Shown in pieces: positions 53,804 through 61,239 of a DNA stretch of 64,000 bases. Within the stretch, counting starts at the first letter, position 1; each line of letters opens with the position of its first letter. This stretch comes from Mesonia sp. K7. GTDB taxonomy: Bacteria > Bacteroidota > Bacteroidia > Flavobacteriales > Flavobacteriaceae. The stretch covers positions 1 through 64,000 of the forward strand of contig NZ_QKQV01000014.1 in the NCBI RefSeq assembly GCF_003233725.1, written 5' to 3'. A model generated the notes under the pieces. That model was not told the origin of the DNA, did no database searches, and saw only the letters and a list, made by a program, of their open reading frames with translations. A program made the translations under genes and the position numbers.

Positions 53804-53920
53804 TCAAAAATGTGGGTTTGAATTTATGATTTGTAGCATAAAATCTTCACTTATCAAAAAATCTTATAAGCTTATTAAAAGTCTTCATTATTTCATTCGA
53901 CTTTTTTCAATTAAACTTAT

Positions 53921-53928
53921 TATTTTTA
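53921..53928 (+). promoter_or_regulatory. near-consensus -7 box of trxB
   Basis: TATTTTTA differs from the consensus in the last base; 21 bases before the trxB ATG at 53950. Confidence 0.35.
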
Positions 53929-53949
53929 CGGTCAAATTAAAACAAAGAA

Positions 53950-54930
53950 ATGTCAGAAGATAACAGTTTAGAAAGAATAAAGTGCTTGATTATAGGTTCT
54001 GGTCCCGCAGGTTATACTGCTGCGATTTACGCTTCTAGGGCAGATTTACACCCAGTAATGTATACCGGTTTAGAGCCAGGAGGTCAGCTTACCACCACTA
54101 CAGAAGTAGATAATTTTCCGGGATATCCAGAAGGTATTGATGGACCAACAATGATGGTGCAATTACAACAACAGGCAGAACGCTTTGGTACACAAGTTCG
54201 TATCGGGATGGTAACTGAAGTTGTTTTAAGTAAAGAAGAAGGTGGTATTCATAAGGCTTGTATCGATAATAAAACATGGGTAGAAGCAGAAACAGTTATT
54301 ATTTCTACAGGAGCGACGGCAAAATACCTCGGTTTACCTAGTGAGCAACGCTTACGCGGAGGTGGAGTTTCTGCCTGTGCAGTTTGTGACGGGTTTTTCT
54401 ATAAAGGTCAAGAAGTAGCTATTGTTGGCGGAGGTGATACTGCTGCCGAAGAAGCTACTTATTTAGCAAATATTTGTACCAAAGTAACGATGTTGGTTCG
54501 TAGTGATGAAATGCGTGCTTCCAAAGCCATGCAGCACCGTGTCACCTCAACAAAGAATATCGACTTACGTTATAATACCGAAGTAGAAGAGGTGTTAGGA
54601 GATCAAGTAGTTGAAGGTTTACGAATGATCAATAACAAAACAGGCGAGAAAGAAGAAATAAAAATCACTGGACTCTTTATCGCGATTGGACACAAACCAA
54701 ATACAGATATTTTTAAAGGTCAATTAGATATGGATGACACTGGTTATCTAATTACCAAAGGAAAATCGACCAAAACAAATTTACCTGGTGTTTTTGCAAG
54801 TGGTGATGTACAAGATAAAGAATATCGTCAAGCAGTAACGGCTGCAGGAACAGGTTGTATGGCAGCTTTAGATGCAGAAAGATATTTGGCTTCTATCGAA
54901 AAATCGGAAGAAGAAAAAGTGGAAATATAG
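53950..54930 (+). CDS. trxB: thioredoxin-disulfide reductase
   Basis: This 326-residue FAD enzyme passes electrons from NADPH to thioredoxin. It has the FAD-binding GSGPAGYTAAIYASRA, the redox pair Cys143-Ala-Val-Cys146 (CAVCDGFF), the NADPH-binding GGGDTAAEEATYL, and the C-terminal ASGDVQDKEYRQAVTAAGTGCMAALDAE second FAD site (GDVQDKEYRQA). Length is typical of the bacterial low-molecular-weight form. It is a single-gene unit with its own terminator. Confidence 0.95.
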   Translation: MSEDNSLERIKCLIIGSGPAGYTAAIYASRADLHPVMYTGLEPGGQLTTTTEVDNFPGYPEGIDGPTMMVQLQQQAERFGTQVRIGMVTEVVLSKEEGGIHKACIDNKTWVEAETVIISTGATAKYLGLPSEQRLRGGGVSACAVCDGFFYKGQEVAIVGGGDTAAEEATYLANICTKVTMLVRSDEMRASKAMQHRVTSTKNIDLRYNTEVEEVLGDQVVEGLRMINNKTGEKEEIKITGLFIAIGHKPNTDIFKGQLDMDDTGYLITKGKSTKTNLPGVFASGDVQDKEYRQAVTAAGTGCMAALDAERYLASIEKSEEEKVEI

Positions 54931-54953
54931 TTTATACAGTCCATAAAACAAAA

Positions 54954-54985
54954 AAAACGCTCCATCTAGATGGAGCGTTTTTTTT
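54954..54985 (+). terminator. trxB terminator
   Basis: A 28-base perfect palindrome (54954-54981) followed by a T-rich run. Confidence 0.9.
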
Positions 54986-55071
54986 GTTTTAAACGATAAA
55001 AACTCGCTGATTATTCTTTTAATATAGAAAATCTTACTACTTTTAAAGTAACTAAATTATCAACCAAAATT

Positions 55072-56808
55072 ATGCAATTTAAAATTGTAAACCCTTTAGT
55101 CTTAGTATTTGGGTTGTTCTTTATTGCGAACTTTTCTTATGCTCAGAGTAGCGTTAATACATCTGAGATAGAACAACTTGTCGAAATTTCTTCAAAATAT
55201 AAAAGAAATCCTGATTCTTTACACAAATACGGGCAAAGAATTTTAGCAATTTCTAAACCAGCTGAACATTTAAAAGGCTTGTTACGCGGTTACTATGCGA
55301 TGGGCTATTCCAATTTTCTTCAAGGAAATTATGAGAAAAGTGTTGTTTTTTACGACAGTGCTTTAGTTCATAAAGAAGGTCTCAAAGAAGATTATAAAAC
55401 GTACATCAATACTTGGCGGAATAAGGCAATTGCGTTAGCCGTTGCTGGAAATCAGAAAAAATCCAACGAAGAGTTTTATACGATTATAGAAATTGCCAAA
55501 AATGAAGGGGACTATGAGAATATGGCTAGAAGTTATAGTGATCTTGGTGTAGGTTATAAAAATAGCAACGATTATAAAACAGCTATCGATTTATATCAAA
55601 AAGCCATACGTATTTATGATAGTTTAGGTATCGAAAAAAATAAAACCTCCACATTTTTAAATATTGGTATCGCTCAAGGGTTACTCAATGACTACCATCA
55701 GAGTAATCAGAGCTTTCAGGAAGTAATTCAGATTTCCAAAAAGTATGGAAATGAACGTGACGAATATCGTGCTTATAACAATTTAGCCGTAAATCTCACC
55801 AACCAAAAAGCCTACGATAGTTCGTTACAATACCTGTATAAATTGATTCCTTATTACAAAAAAAACAAAGTCAAAAAAGCAGAGTATTTAGCCTATCAGA
55901 ATATCGGAAAAAATTACGCAAAACTAAATAAAATAGACAGTGCCAGTATAAATTATGACAGGGCTTACCGCGGTTATAAAAAAATGGGTTATCAATTTGG
56001 TTTAGGGCAAATCCATAATTTAAAAGGAAACCTATTACAGTCCACAGAAGACCATACGACAGCAATAAAACATTTGGATTCGAGTGTTATATACGCAAAG
56101 CAAGTCAATCATCAAGGCCTGTTGAATGATAATTACGTTGCACTTTCAAAGTCCTACGAAGAGTTAAACGATTTTGAAAAAGCCCATAGGTACCTCACGG
56201 AAGCAAGAAAATTAGAAAATGAAACCTACACTAGCGAAAATGCAAAAAACCTTAATGAGATTCTTACCAAACATCAGGTACAAGAAAAAGATGAAGAGAT
56301 AAGCTCACTAAGTAAATCCAAAATTTTATACCAATCTAATTTCTACATTGCTATTGTTGCAGTTATTCTCATATGTCTATTGTGCTATTACTACTGGAAG
56401 AGAAATAAACAACAAAATAAAGAGCTCACAGAATTAAGAGAAGAGTTAGAAGATTTCCAAACCGAAAGAAAACAAGCTCATGTGAGTAATTTGCTACATC
56501 TAAAGAGTAAGGCAATTTTAAAAATTGAACAGTTGATGTACGTAAAATCAGATGGTCATTATTTGGAGTTTTATTCCGAAGGTAATGCAAAGCCCGAAGT
56601 CGATAGAAATACCCTTAAAGAAATAAAAGAAACCTTGGAGCATGAAGGTTTTGCACAAATACACAAATCCTATTTACTTAACCTAAAATATATACGTATT
56701 TTAAATTCTACTCGTCTTATGTTGCAAGACGGAACTTGGTTGCCGTTATCGCGAACTTACAAGCCAAACATCAAGAAAATATTACTGCAAGAACAAGAAA
56801 ACGCATAA
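55072..56808 (+). CDS. membrane-anchored TPR and LytTR-domain transcriptional regulator
   Basis: This 578-residue protein has a signal peptide-like N-terminus (1-25, ending FSYAQ). An array of TPR-type helical repeats follows (about 60-410; for example NNLAVNLTNQKAYDSSLQYL). Then come one membrane helix (about 422-442, NFYIAIVAVILICLLCYYYW), a short coiled coil and a LytTR DNA-binding domain (about 473-578; IEQLMYVKSDGHYLEFY, FAQIHKSYLLNLKYI). So a periplasmic TPR sensor would sit across the membrane from a DNA-binding domain, without kinase or receiver modules. The next gene encodes an orphan LuxR-type HTH protein, a plausible target. Confidence 0.88.
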   Translation: MQFKIVNPLVLVFGLFFIANFSYAQSSVNTSEIEQLVEISSKYKRNPDSLHKYGQRILAISKPAEHLKGLLRGYYAMGYSNFLQGNYEKSVVFYDSALVHKEGLKEDYKTYINTWRNKAIALAVAGNQKKSNEEFYTIIEIAKNEGDYENMARSYSDLGVGYKNSNDYKTAIDLYQKAIRIYDSLGIEKNKTSTFLNIGIAQGLLNDYHQSNQSFQEVIQISKKYGNERDEYRAYNNLAVNLTNQKAYDSSLQYLYKLIPYYKKNKVKKAEYLAYQNIGKNYAKLNKIDSASINYDRAYRGYKKMGYQFGLGQIHNLKGNLLQSTEDHTTAIKHLDSSVIYAKQVNHQGLLNDNYVALSKSYEELNDFEKAHRYLTEARKLENETYTSENAKNLNEILTKHQVQEKDEEISSLSKSKILYQSNFYIAIVAVILICLLCYYYWKRNKQQNKELTELREELEDFQTERKQAHVSNLLHLKSKAILKIEQLMYVKSDGHYLEFYSEGNAKPEVDRNTLKEIKETLEHEGFAQIHKSYLLNLKYIRILNSTRLMLQDGTWLPLSRTYKPNIKKILLQEQENA

Positions 56809-56821
56809 AGCAGCTCTTGTT

Positions 56822-56882
56822 TTTGATGTTAGAAAACTTGCATTTGATGTTTTTTCTTTAAAAAAAACGACTGCATTTGATG
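56822..56882. promoter_or_regulatory. three TTTGATG repeats upstream of the LuxR-type gene
   Basis: TTTGATG occurs at 56822, 56843 and 56876, spaced 21 and 33 bases (about two and three helical turns). The last two extend to TGCATTTGATG. LytTR proteins bind phased direct repeats, so this is a candidate site for the adjacent regulator. Confidence 0.45.
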
Positions 56883-56916
56883 ACAAATACCTTGCGAGTT
56901 GCGACAAACTAAGGGC

Positions 56917-56930
56917 TTTTTTTTTTTTTT
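56917..56930 (+). repeat. homopolymer tract of 14 T
   Basis: Fourteen T in a row, placed where a -33 element would lie relative to the -7 box at 56946. Confidence 0.9.
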
Positions 56931-56944
56931 AAGAATTTTATAGA

Positions 56945-56978
56945 CTAAGTTTGATTCATCAACCAAAATTAAACTTAG
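56945..56978 (+). promoter_or_regulatory. -7 box and inverted repeat at the LuxR-type gene promoter
   Basis: TAAGTTTG (56946-56953) is an exact TAnnTTTG match. It lies within the left arm of an 8-bp perfect inverted repeat, CTAAGTTT (56945-56952) and AAACTTAG (56971-56978), that ends three bases before the ATG at 56982. A regulator bound to it would cover both the -7 box and the expected start of transcription. Confidence 0.55.
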
Positions 56979-56981
56979 ATT

Positions 56982-57335
56982 ATGAACGCACTTGCTAATT
57001 ACCCAATTGAGAATTTATTAAGACCAGTAAGCCTCAACGAAATCCTTGTGGGGCTGGATGTTGGATTTAAAAAGAAAGTCAACAAAGCAATTAAATTAAT
57101 TTTTGAAATTCAGAACGATCTAAAAGCCAAAGGAATTACGACAGAAGTATTAGAATCGTTAACCGAACAAGAGATAAACATTTTGCATTCGATTGCAGAA
57201 GGTTTAAAGTCGACAGAAATAGCAGACAAACTGTTTATTTCGACACATACCGTACAAACGCACCGTAAAAATATATACAAAAAACTAAAGTGTTGTAAAA
57301 GAACAGATTTAGTCAAAATATCGCTCATTTTATAG
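56982..57335 (+). CDS. orphan LuxR-type HTH regulator without receiver domain
   Basis: This 117-residue protein has a short N-terminal helical part (1-50) and a C-terminal GerE/LuxR-type helix-turn-helix: LTEQEINILHSIAEGLKSTEIADKLFIS and THTVQTHRKNIYKKL (about 55-115). Unlike NarL-type response regulators it has no receiver domain, so it is not itself a phosphorylation target. Its gene follows the TPR-LytTR regulator, and its promoter region is unusually structured. Regulon unknown. Confidence 0.88.
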   Translation: MNALANYPIENLLRPVSLNEILVGLDVGFKKKVNKAIKLIFEIQNDLKAKGITTEVLESLTEQEINILHSIAEGLKSTEIADKLFISTHTVQTHRKNIYKKLKCCKRTDLVKISLIL

Positions 57336-57350
57336 CGCACCAAAAACTTG

Positions 57351-57779
57351 CTAACCAACTAAAAAATCTTTGTATGCTGCAAAGAATGTTTCAAACTTGG
57401 GCATAAAGGTTTCGAAAAAAACGTAAACCTTTTCCCAAGTTTTTTTATTATGAATACTTACGTTATCTAATTCGATATAAATAAAACCAACCATTTTACC
57501 CGATTCGGTTTCGTAAAACTCATCAAAAACAAGCGTTTCACTTATTTCTTCTTTCATTATGGTTTTTAGACTTTCAAACTTTTCAAAATAATAAGGTTTT
57601 ATAATTTCATCTGAAGTATCAATCACAAAACCTACTTGCGCTTTTTTGTTATCAAAATGAAACTTTAGATTAACTTCTTTGATTTTGGTGTTGTAGAGTA
57701 TCCATTTTCGAAGAGAACGTTGTCCAAAACTCGTCCAAAATTCTTGTCGTATTTGTTTCGATTCTTCCTTACTAAACAT
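57351..57779 (-). CDS. DUF4268 domain protein
   Basis: This 142-residue cytosolic protein matches DUF4268: FWTSFGQRS near the start, AQVGFVIDT in the middle and KKTWEKVYVFFETFMPKFETFF at the end. DUF4268 domains are found alone or at the ends of nuclease-like or defence-linked proteins; alone, the role is unknown. The stop of the ZIP transporter gene directly abuts its start, so the two are read together. Confidence 0.82.
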   Translation of the reverse strand: MFSKEESKQIRQEFWTSFGQRSLRKWILYNTKIKEVNLKFHFDNKKAQVGFVIDTSDEIIKPYYFEKFESLKTIMKEEISETLVFDEFYETESGKMVGFIYIELDNVSIHNKKTWEKVYVFFETFMPKFETFFAAYKDFLVG

Positions 57780-58442
57780 TTATAACAAATAAGCGACGAC
57801 AATTCCGGCAACAATTGTCAAGATTTTAGAAAGATTAAACTGGTGGTTTTTGGAGGCTTCAAAAAGTATGGTTGTCGAAACGTGTAAGAAAATACCAATC
57901 ACAATAGCGTTGAGGTAGTTTTTTATTTCGCTTAAAGCGGAAACTTGTTGCAACAAACTACCAAGTGGAGTCATCAGAGCAAATACTAACAGAAAGAAAG
58001 CAATTTGCGTTTTCTTGATTTTAGAATGCATCAAAAATGAAGTGATGATCACGGCAATAGGGATTTTATGAATCACAACTCCGTAAAGTAAATGCTTATT
58101 GTCTGCGATTGGAAAACCTTCTAACAAGGCATGAATGCAAAGGCTGATAAACAATAAAACAGGAAAACGTTTTTGGCTTTCATCGTGATGTAAGTGCCCG
58201 TGTTCGGCACCTTTAGAGAGAAACTCTAAGAAGATTTGCAGTAAAATACCCGTCATAATCAACAAACCAATTACCGGAGTGTAATTCTGATAAGTTTCGG
58301 GCAAAAACTCAAAAACCGTAATCGATAGCAATAAGGCACCACTAAAAGACAACAATAACTTTACGGTAGCATTATTGGCTTTTAGAAAGTAAGCAATCAC
58401 AAAACCTGCAATCACCGCAATAATGGGTAAAATAAAACTCAT
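57780..58442 (-). CDS. ZIP family metal transporter
   Basis: This 220-residue protein has about eight membrane helices. The metal path signature is in CIHALLEGFPIADNKHLL and VIHKIPIAVIITSFLMHSK, where His and Glu residues on helices 4 and 5 would bind zinc or iron, and a cytoplasmic His-rich loop GAEHGHLHHDESQKR fits the family. It imports divalent cations. It lies between a methyltransferase gene (5 bases upstream) and DUF4268, apparently one operon. Confidence 0.88.
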   Translation of the reverse strand: MSFILPIIAVIAGFVIAYFLKANNATVKLLLSFSGALLLSITVFEFLPETYQNYTPVIGLLIMTGILLQIFLEFLSKGAEHGHLHHDESQKRFPVLLFISLCIHALLEGFPIADNKHLLYGVVIHKIPIAVIITSFLMHSKIKKTQIAFFLLVFALMTPLGSLLQQVSALSEIKNYLNAIVIGIFLHVSTTILFEASKNHQFNLSKILTIVAGIVVAYLL

Positions 58443-58447
58443 AATCT

Positions 58448-59179
58448 TTATTGAAATACTAAGATAAGCCTATCTGAACTTTCTTCCTCAAAATTGTTTA
58501 AATGATAATCTCCAAAAGTATGTTTTAAAGTGATTCCCGCTTGTTCAAAATAACTTTTGAAGTCTTCAAGACATAATGCTTTTACTTTTTCAGTAAAACT
58601 GAAGTTTTGCTGGTTATCTTCAAAATTTATTTCTTTATAAATAAAACCATTCTCGATAGATCTTCTGATGTGAAAATCTATATTTCCCACCGTTTTTGTT
58701 TCTTGGGCAACTAAATTATTCATCACTTTTTTTACATTCATAAAGTCAATCACCCCAAAACCATTGGGTTTTAGGTTTTGTTTGATAGCTTTTATCGTGT
58801 TGTAATTATCTTCTTCATTTTCAAAATAACCAAAACTCGTAAACAAATTCACAACCAAATCGAATGCTTGTACCATTGGAACACTCATATCGTGTACTTC
58901 AAAATGTAGCCCTGGTTTTTCGTACGCTTTCGCGGAAGCAATACTGTTTTCAGATAAATCTACGCCAGTAACATCATAACCTAATTCGTGTAAATAAACC
59001 GAATGCCTACCTTTTCCGCAAGCTAAATCTAAAATGGTAGAATGTTGTGGGAGTTTTAGAAACTTGGTGAGATTACGCATAAAAAGCTGTGCTTCTGCAT
59101 AGTCTCGGTCTTTATATAAAATATGATAATACGGCGTGTTGAACCACGAAGCATACCATTTTGAAGGTTCTTTATTCAT
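58448..59179 (-). CDS. class I SAM-dependent methyltransferase
   Basis: This 243-residue protein has the methyltransferase motif I ILDLACGKGRHSVYL, motif II VTGVDLSENSIASAK and the FDLVVNLFTSFGYF strand typical of small-molecule methyltransferases. The substrate is unknown. I place the start at ATG 59179 (MNKEPSKWYASWF); a TTG nine bases upstream would add MQP. It is the first gene of a minus-strand run with the ZIP transporter and DUF4268 genes, divergent from the THUMP methyltransferase. Confidence 0.88.
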   Translation of the reverse strand: MNKEPSKWYASWFNTPYYHILYKDRDYAEAQLFMRNLTKFLKLPQHSTILDLACGKGRHSVYLHELGYDVTGVDLSENSIASAKAYEKPGLHFEVHDMSVPMVQAFDLVVNLFTSFGYFENEEDNYNTIKAIKQNLKPNGFGVIDFMNVKKVMNNLVAQETKTVGNIDFHIRRSIENGFIYKEINFEDNQQNFSFTEKVKALCLEDFKSYFEQAGITLKHTFGDYHLNNFEEESSDRLILVFQ

Positions 59180-59196
59180 AGGCTGCAAAATTAGTG

Positions 59197-59204
59197 TATT
59201 TTTG
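59197..59204 (+). promoter_or_regulatory. -7 box of the THUMP methyltransferase gene
   Basis: TATTTTTG matches TAnnTTTG exactly, 19 bases before the chosen ATG at 59224. It falls after a TTG at 59194 that would otherwise extend the frame, so it supports the ATG start. Confidence 0.6.
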
Positions 59205-59223
59205 TGGGTTGAAAATCCTTACT

Positions 59224-60378
59224 ATGGAAAATTTTAAAATGGTTGCCAAAACCTTATACGGTTTTGAAGACGTATTAGCACAGGAGTTAAAAAATCTTGG
59301 GGCAATAGATGTACAGAAGGGTGTGCGTAATGTTTCTTTTTACGGTGACAAAGGTTTTATGTACAAAGCCAATTTGAGTTTGCGTACCGCTATCAAAATC
59401 TTAAAACCTATCCAGTCGTTTAAAATTTTTTCAGAAGACGATTTATACAAAAAAATGTATAACATTCGTTGGGAAGAATACCTTCACAACAAAGGTTCGC
59501 TCGCAATAGACGCAACGGTGCATTCTCAAAAATTTACCCACAGTAAATTTATTGCTCTAAAAACCAAAGACGCGATTGTCGATAAATTTAGAAATACCAC
59601 AGGTTTTCGACCAAGTATCGACTTGCAATACCCAGACTTACGCATCAATGTGCATATCGAAGACATGTTTTGCACGGTTTCTTTAGATAGTTCGGCACAA
59701 TCTTTACATAAACGTGGTTATAAAGCTTCGACCAATATTGCGCCGATCAATGAAGTTTTAGCAGCAGGTATGTTGCTGATGAGCGGTTGGGACGGAAGAT
59801 CAGATTTTCTGGATCCGATGTGCGGAAGCGGAACCATTTTGGTAGAAGCGGCAATGATTGCTTGTAATATTCCGCCAAATATCAATAAAAAAGAATTTGG
59901 TTTTGAAAAATGGAAGGATTGGGATGTCGATTTATTTGAAAAAATAGAAGCTTCGGCTTTAAATAAAATCAGAGGTTTTGACCATAAAATTATTGGTTAT
60001 GACAAAGCGCCTTCTGCAGTAAGAAAAGCCCAAGAGAATATCGAGAATGCAAATCTTACCGAATTTATTTCCGTCGAACAGCAAGACTTTTTTAAAACAG
60101 AAAAAGTGACAGAAGGACACTTACATATGCTTTTTAACCCGCCTTACGGCGAAAGATTGGAATTGCTTAATTTAGAGTTATTTTACAGCCAAATTGGTGA
60201 TACGCTAAAACAAAACTACCCCAATACACAAGCTTGGTTTATAGTTTCCAATCTTGAAGCCATAAAAAATGTAGGTTTACGACCTTCTCGAAAAATAAAA
60301 CTCTACAACGGTAAACTCGAGTCCCGTTTGCTCAAATACGACATCTACGAAGGTTCTAAAAAGGCGAGTAAGAACTAG
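59224..60378 (+). CDS. THUMP-domain class I SAM-dependent RNA methyltransferase (RlmL-like)
   Basis: This 384-residue enzyme has an N-terminal ferredoxin-like/THUMP region (about 1-160; MVAKTLYGFEDVLAQEL) that binds RNA and a Rossmann methyltransferase domain with FLDPMCGSGTILVEAAMIA and the catalytic NPPYGERL. It resembles the RlmL half of the E. coli RlmKL protein, which makes m2G2445 in 23S rRNA. The start at ATG 59224 fits family N-termini and the promoter position. It is followed by a dispersed repeat (copy D). Confidence 0.9.
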   Translation: MENFKMVAKTLYGFEDVLAQELKNLGAIDVQKGVRNVSFYGDKGFMYKANLSLRTAIKILKPIQSFKIFSEDDLYKKMYNIRWEEYLHNKGSLAIDATVHSQKFTHSKFIALKTKDAIVDKFRNTTGFRPSIDLQYPDLRINVHIEDMFCTVSLDSSAQSLHKRGYKASTNIAPINEVLAAGMLLMSGWDGRSDFLDPMCGSGTILVEAAMIACNIPPNINKKEFGFEKWKDWDVDLFEKIEASALNKIRGFDHKIIGYDKAPSAVRKAQENIENANLTEFISVEQQDFFKTEKVTEGHLHMLFNPPYGERLELLNLELFYSQIGDTLKQNYPNTQAWFIVSNLEAIKNVGLRPSRKIKLYNGKLESRLLKYDIYEGSKKASKN

Positions 60379-60390
60379 TGTAAATTTATA

Positions 60391-60453
60391 TCACCCTGAA
60401 CTTGTTTCAGGGTCTCGTCCACTTATGAGGTGCTAAAATAAGTTTAGCATGAC
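60391..60453. repeat. dispersed intergenic repeat, copy D
   Basis: TCACCCTGAACTTGTTTCAG at the left and GCTAAAATAAGTTTAGCATGAC (first part GCTAAAATAAGTTTAGC) at the right form an imperfect inverted repeat. It is the shortest of the four copies, lying after the RNA methyltransferase gene. Confidence 0.75.
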
Positions 60454-60470
60454 TATTATTAATAAAAATA

Positions 60471-60550
60471 AAATGTAAAATAAACTTTACATTTAGATAA
60501 AAATACTTTACATTTGAAGAAAAGTTAAAAGTCATGAATGTAAAGTATTT
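60471..60550. promoter_or_regulatory. operator array of the membrane protein/HTH operon
   Basis: Four TTTACATT-type half-sites are present. AAATGTAAA (60471-60479) pairs with TTTACATTT (60486-60494). AAATACTTTACATT (60501-60514) pairs with a perfect 14-bp inverted copy at 60537-60550, across the ATG. The array flanks and covers the promoter, as expected for autorepression by the HTH protein encoded in the operon. Confidence 0.7.
60509..60516 (+). promoter_or_regulatory. -7 box of the membrane protein/HTH operon
   Basis: TACATTTG matches TAnnTTTG exactly, inside the third half-site of the operator array and 18 bases before the ATG at 60534. Confidence 0.6.
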
Positions 60551-61010
60551 ATTTCCGCATCGGTTTAAAAAGGTAGGTTGGTTTTTATTAATTCCAGCTG
60601 TTATAATGGGGTTGTTCACTTTATTCACAAGTTACGAACCTGAAGTTTTCTCAATCAAAGTACCAGGTTTTTTTGGTGACTTTTTTATAGAAAAAAGAGA
60701 AGTTTTTGGTTTTTATGAAAATAATATTCTAAATGAGATTATTGGAATTTTAATTATCATAGGTGGAATTTTTGTTGCTTTTTCGAAAGAAAGGGTAGAA
60801 GATGAGTTCATCACCAAGATCAGGTTGGAAAGTTTAGTTTGGGCAACCTATTTTAACTATGTTATTTTACTGATTTCATTTGTCTTGTTTTACGATATCG
60901 CTTTTTTCTGGGTGATGGTTTTCAATATGTTTACTTTGCTTATTTTTTTTATCGTTCGTTTTCATTGGAAAAAGGCAAGACTCAATAAATCTTTGGCTTA
61001 TGAAGAATAG
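60534..61010 (+). CDS. small membrane protein of unknown function, in an operon with an HTH regulator
   Basis: This 158-residue protein has about four membrane helices (GWFLLIPAVIMGLFTLF near 15-31, IIGILIIIGGIFVAF near 68-82, and two between 100 and 145), with a short extracytoplasmic stretch containing EPEVFSIKVPGFFGDFF. I do not recognise a family. The next gene starts 11 bases before its stop and encodes a small XRE-type DNA-binding protein. Such membrane-protein/YozG-like pairs occur in other bacteria without known function; the membrane protein could hold or signal to the regulator. Confidence 0.75.
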   Translation: MNVKYLFPHRFKKVGWFLLIPAVIMGLFTLFTSYEPEVFSIKVPGFFGDFFIEKREVFGFYENNILNEIIGILIIIGGIFVAFSKERVEDEFITKIRLESLVWATYFNYVILLISFVLFYDIAFFWVMVFNMFTLLIFFIVRFHWKKARLNKSLAYEE

Positions 61011-61203
61011 TATAAAAGTAGAACGGGCCAAAAACAATATGACCCAAGCCGATTTGGCAGAAAAAATAAAAGTTAGCCGACAAACCATCAATGCGATGGA
61101 ATTAGGTAAATACGTGCCTTCAACCGTTTTAGCCTTGCGAATTGCTCATATTTTTAACGTAGAAGTAAGTGATATTTTTACGCTAGAAGATACTGATTGG
61201 TAA
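61000..61203 (+). CDS. XRE/YozG-like helix-turn-helix regulator
   Basis: This 67-residue protein is a single Cro/C1-type HTH domain: NNMTQADLAEKIKVSRQTI and NAMELGKYVPSTVLAL. It ends in VEVSDIFTLEDTDW, typical of YozG-like small transcriptional regulators. It has no sensor domain. Overlap with the membrane protein gene and the palindromic half-sites at the operon promoter suggest it represses its own operon. Other targets are unknown. Confidence 0.9.
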   Translation: MKNSIKVERAKNNMTQADLAEKIKVSRQTINAMELGKYVPSTVLALRIAHIFNVEVSDIFTLEDTDW

Positions 61204-61239
61204 TTTTCTTTATATTTAAGTGCCTTAAAACTATGTTCT

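Noticed and set aside
53733-53963. Plus-strand frame of 76 codons before trxB
   Set aside because: AT-rich and Phe/Ile/Lys-dominated; it covers the promoter region of two divergent genes and overlaps trxB.
59194-59223. TTG start giving 10 extra residues to the RNA methyltransferase
   Set aside because: A perfect -7 box lies inside this stretch and the family starts near the ATG at 59224.
60501-60550. RNA hairpin hiding the start codon
   Set aside because: The -7 box at 60509-60516 places the transcript start after the left arm, so the two arms would not be on the same mRNA. A DNA operator fits better.
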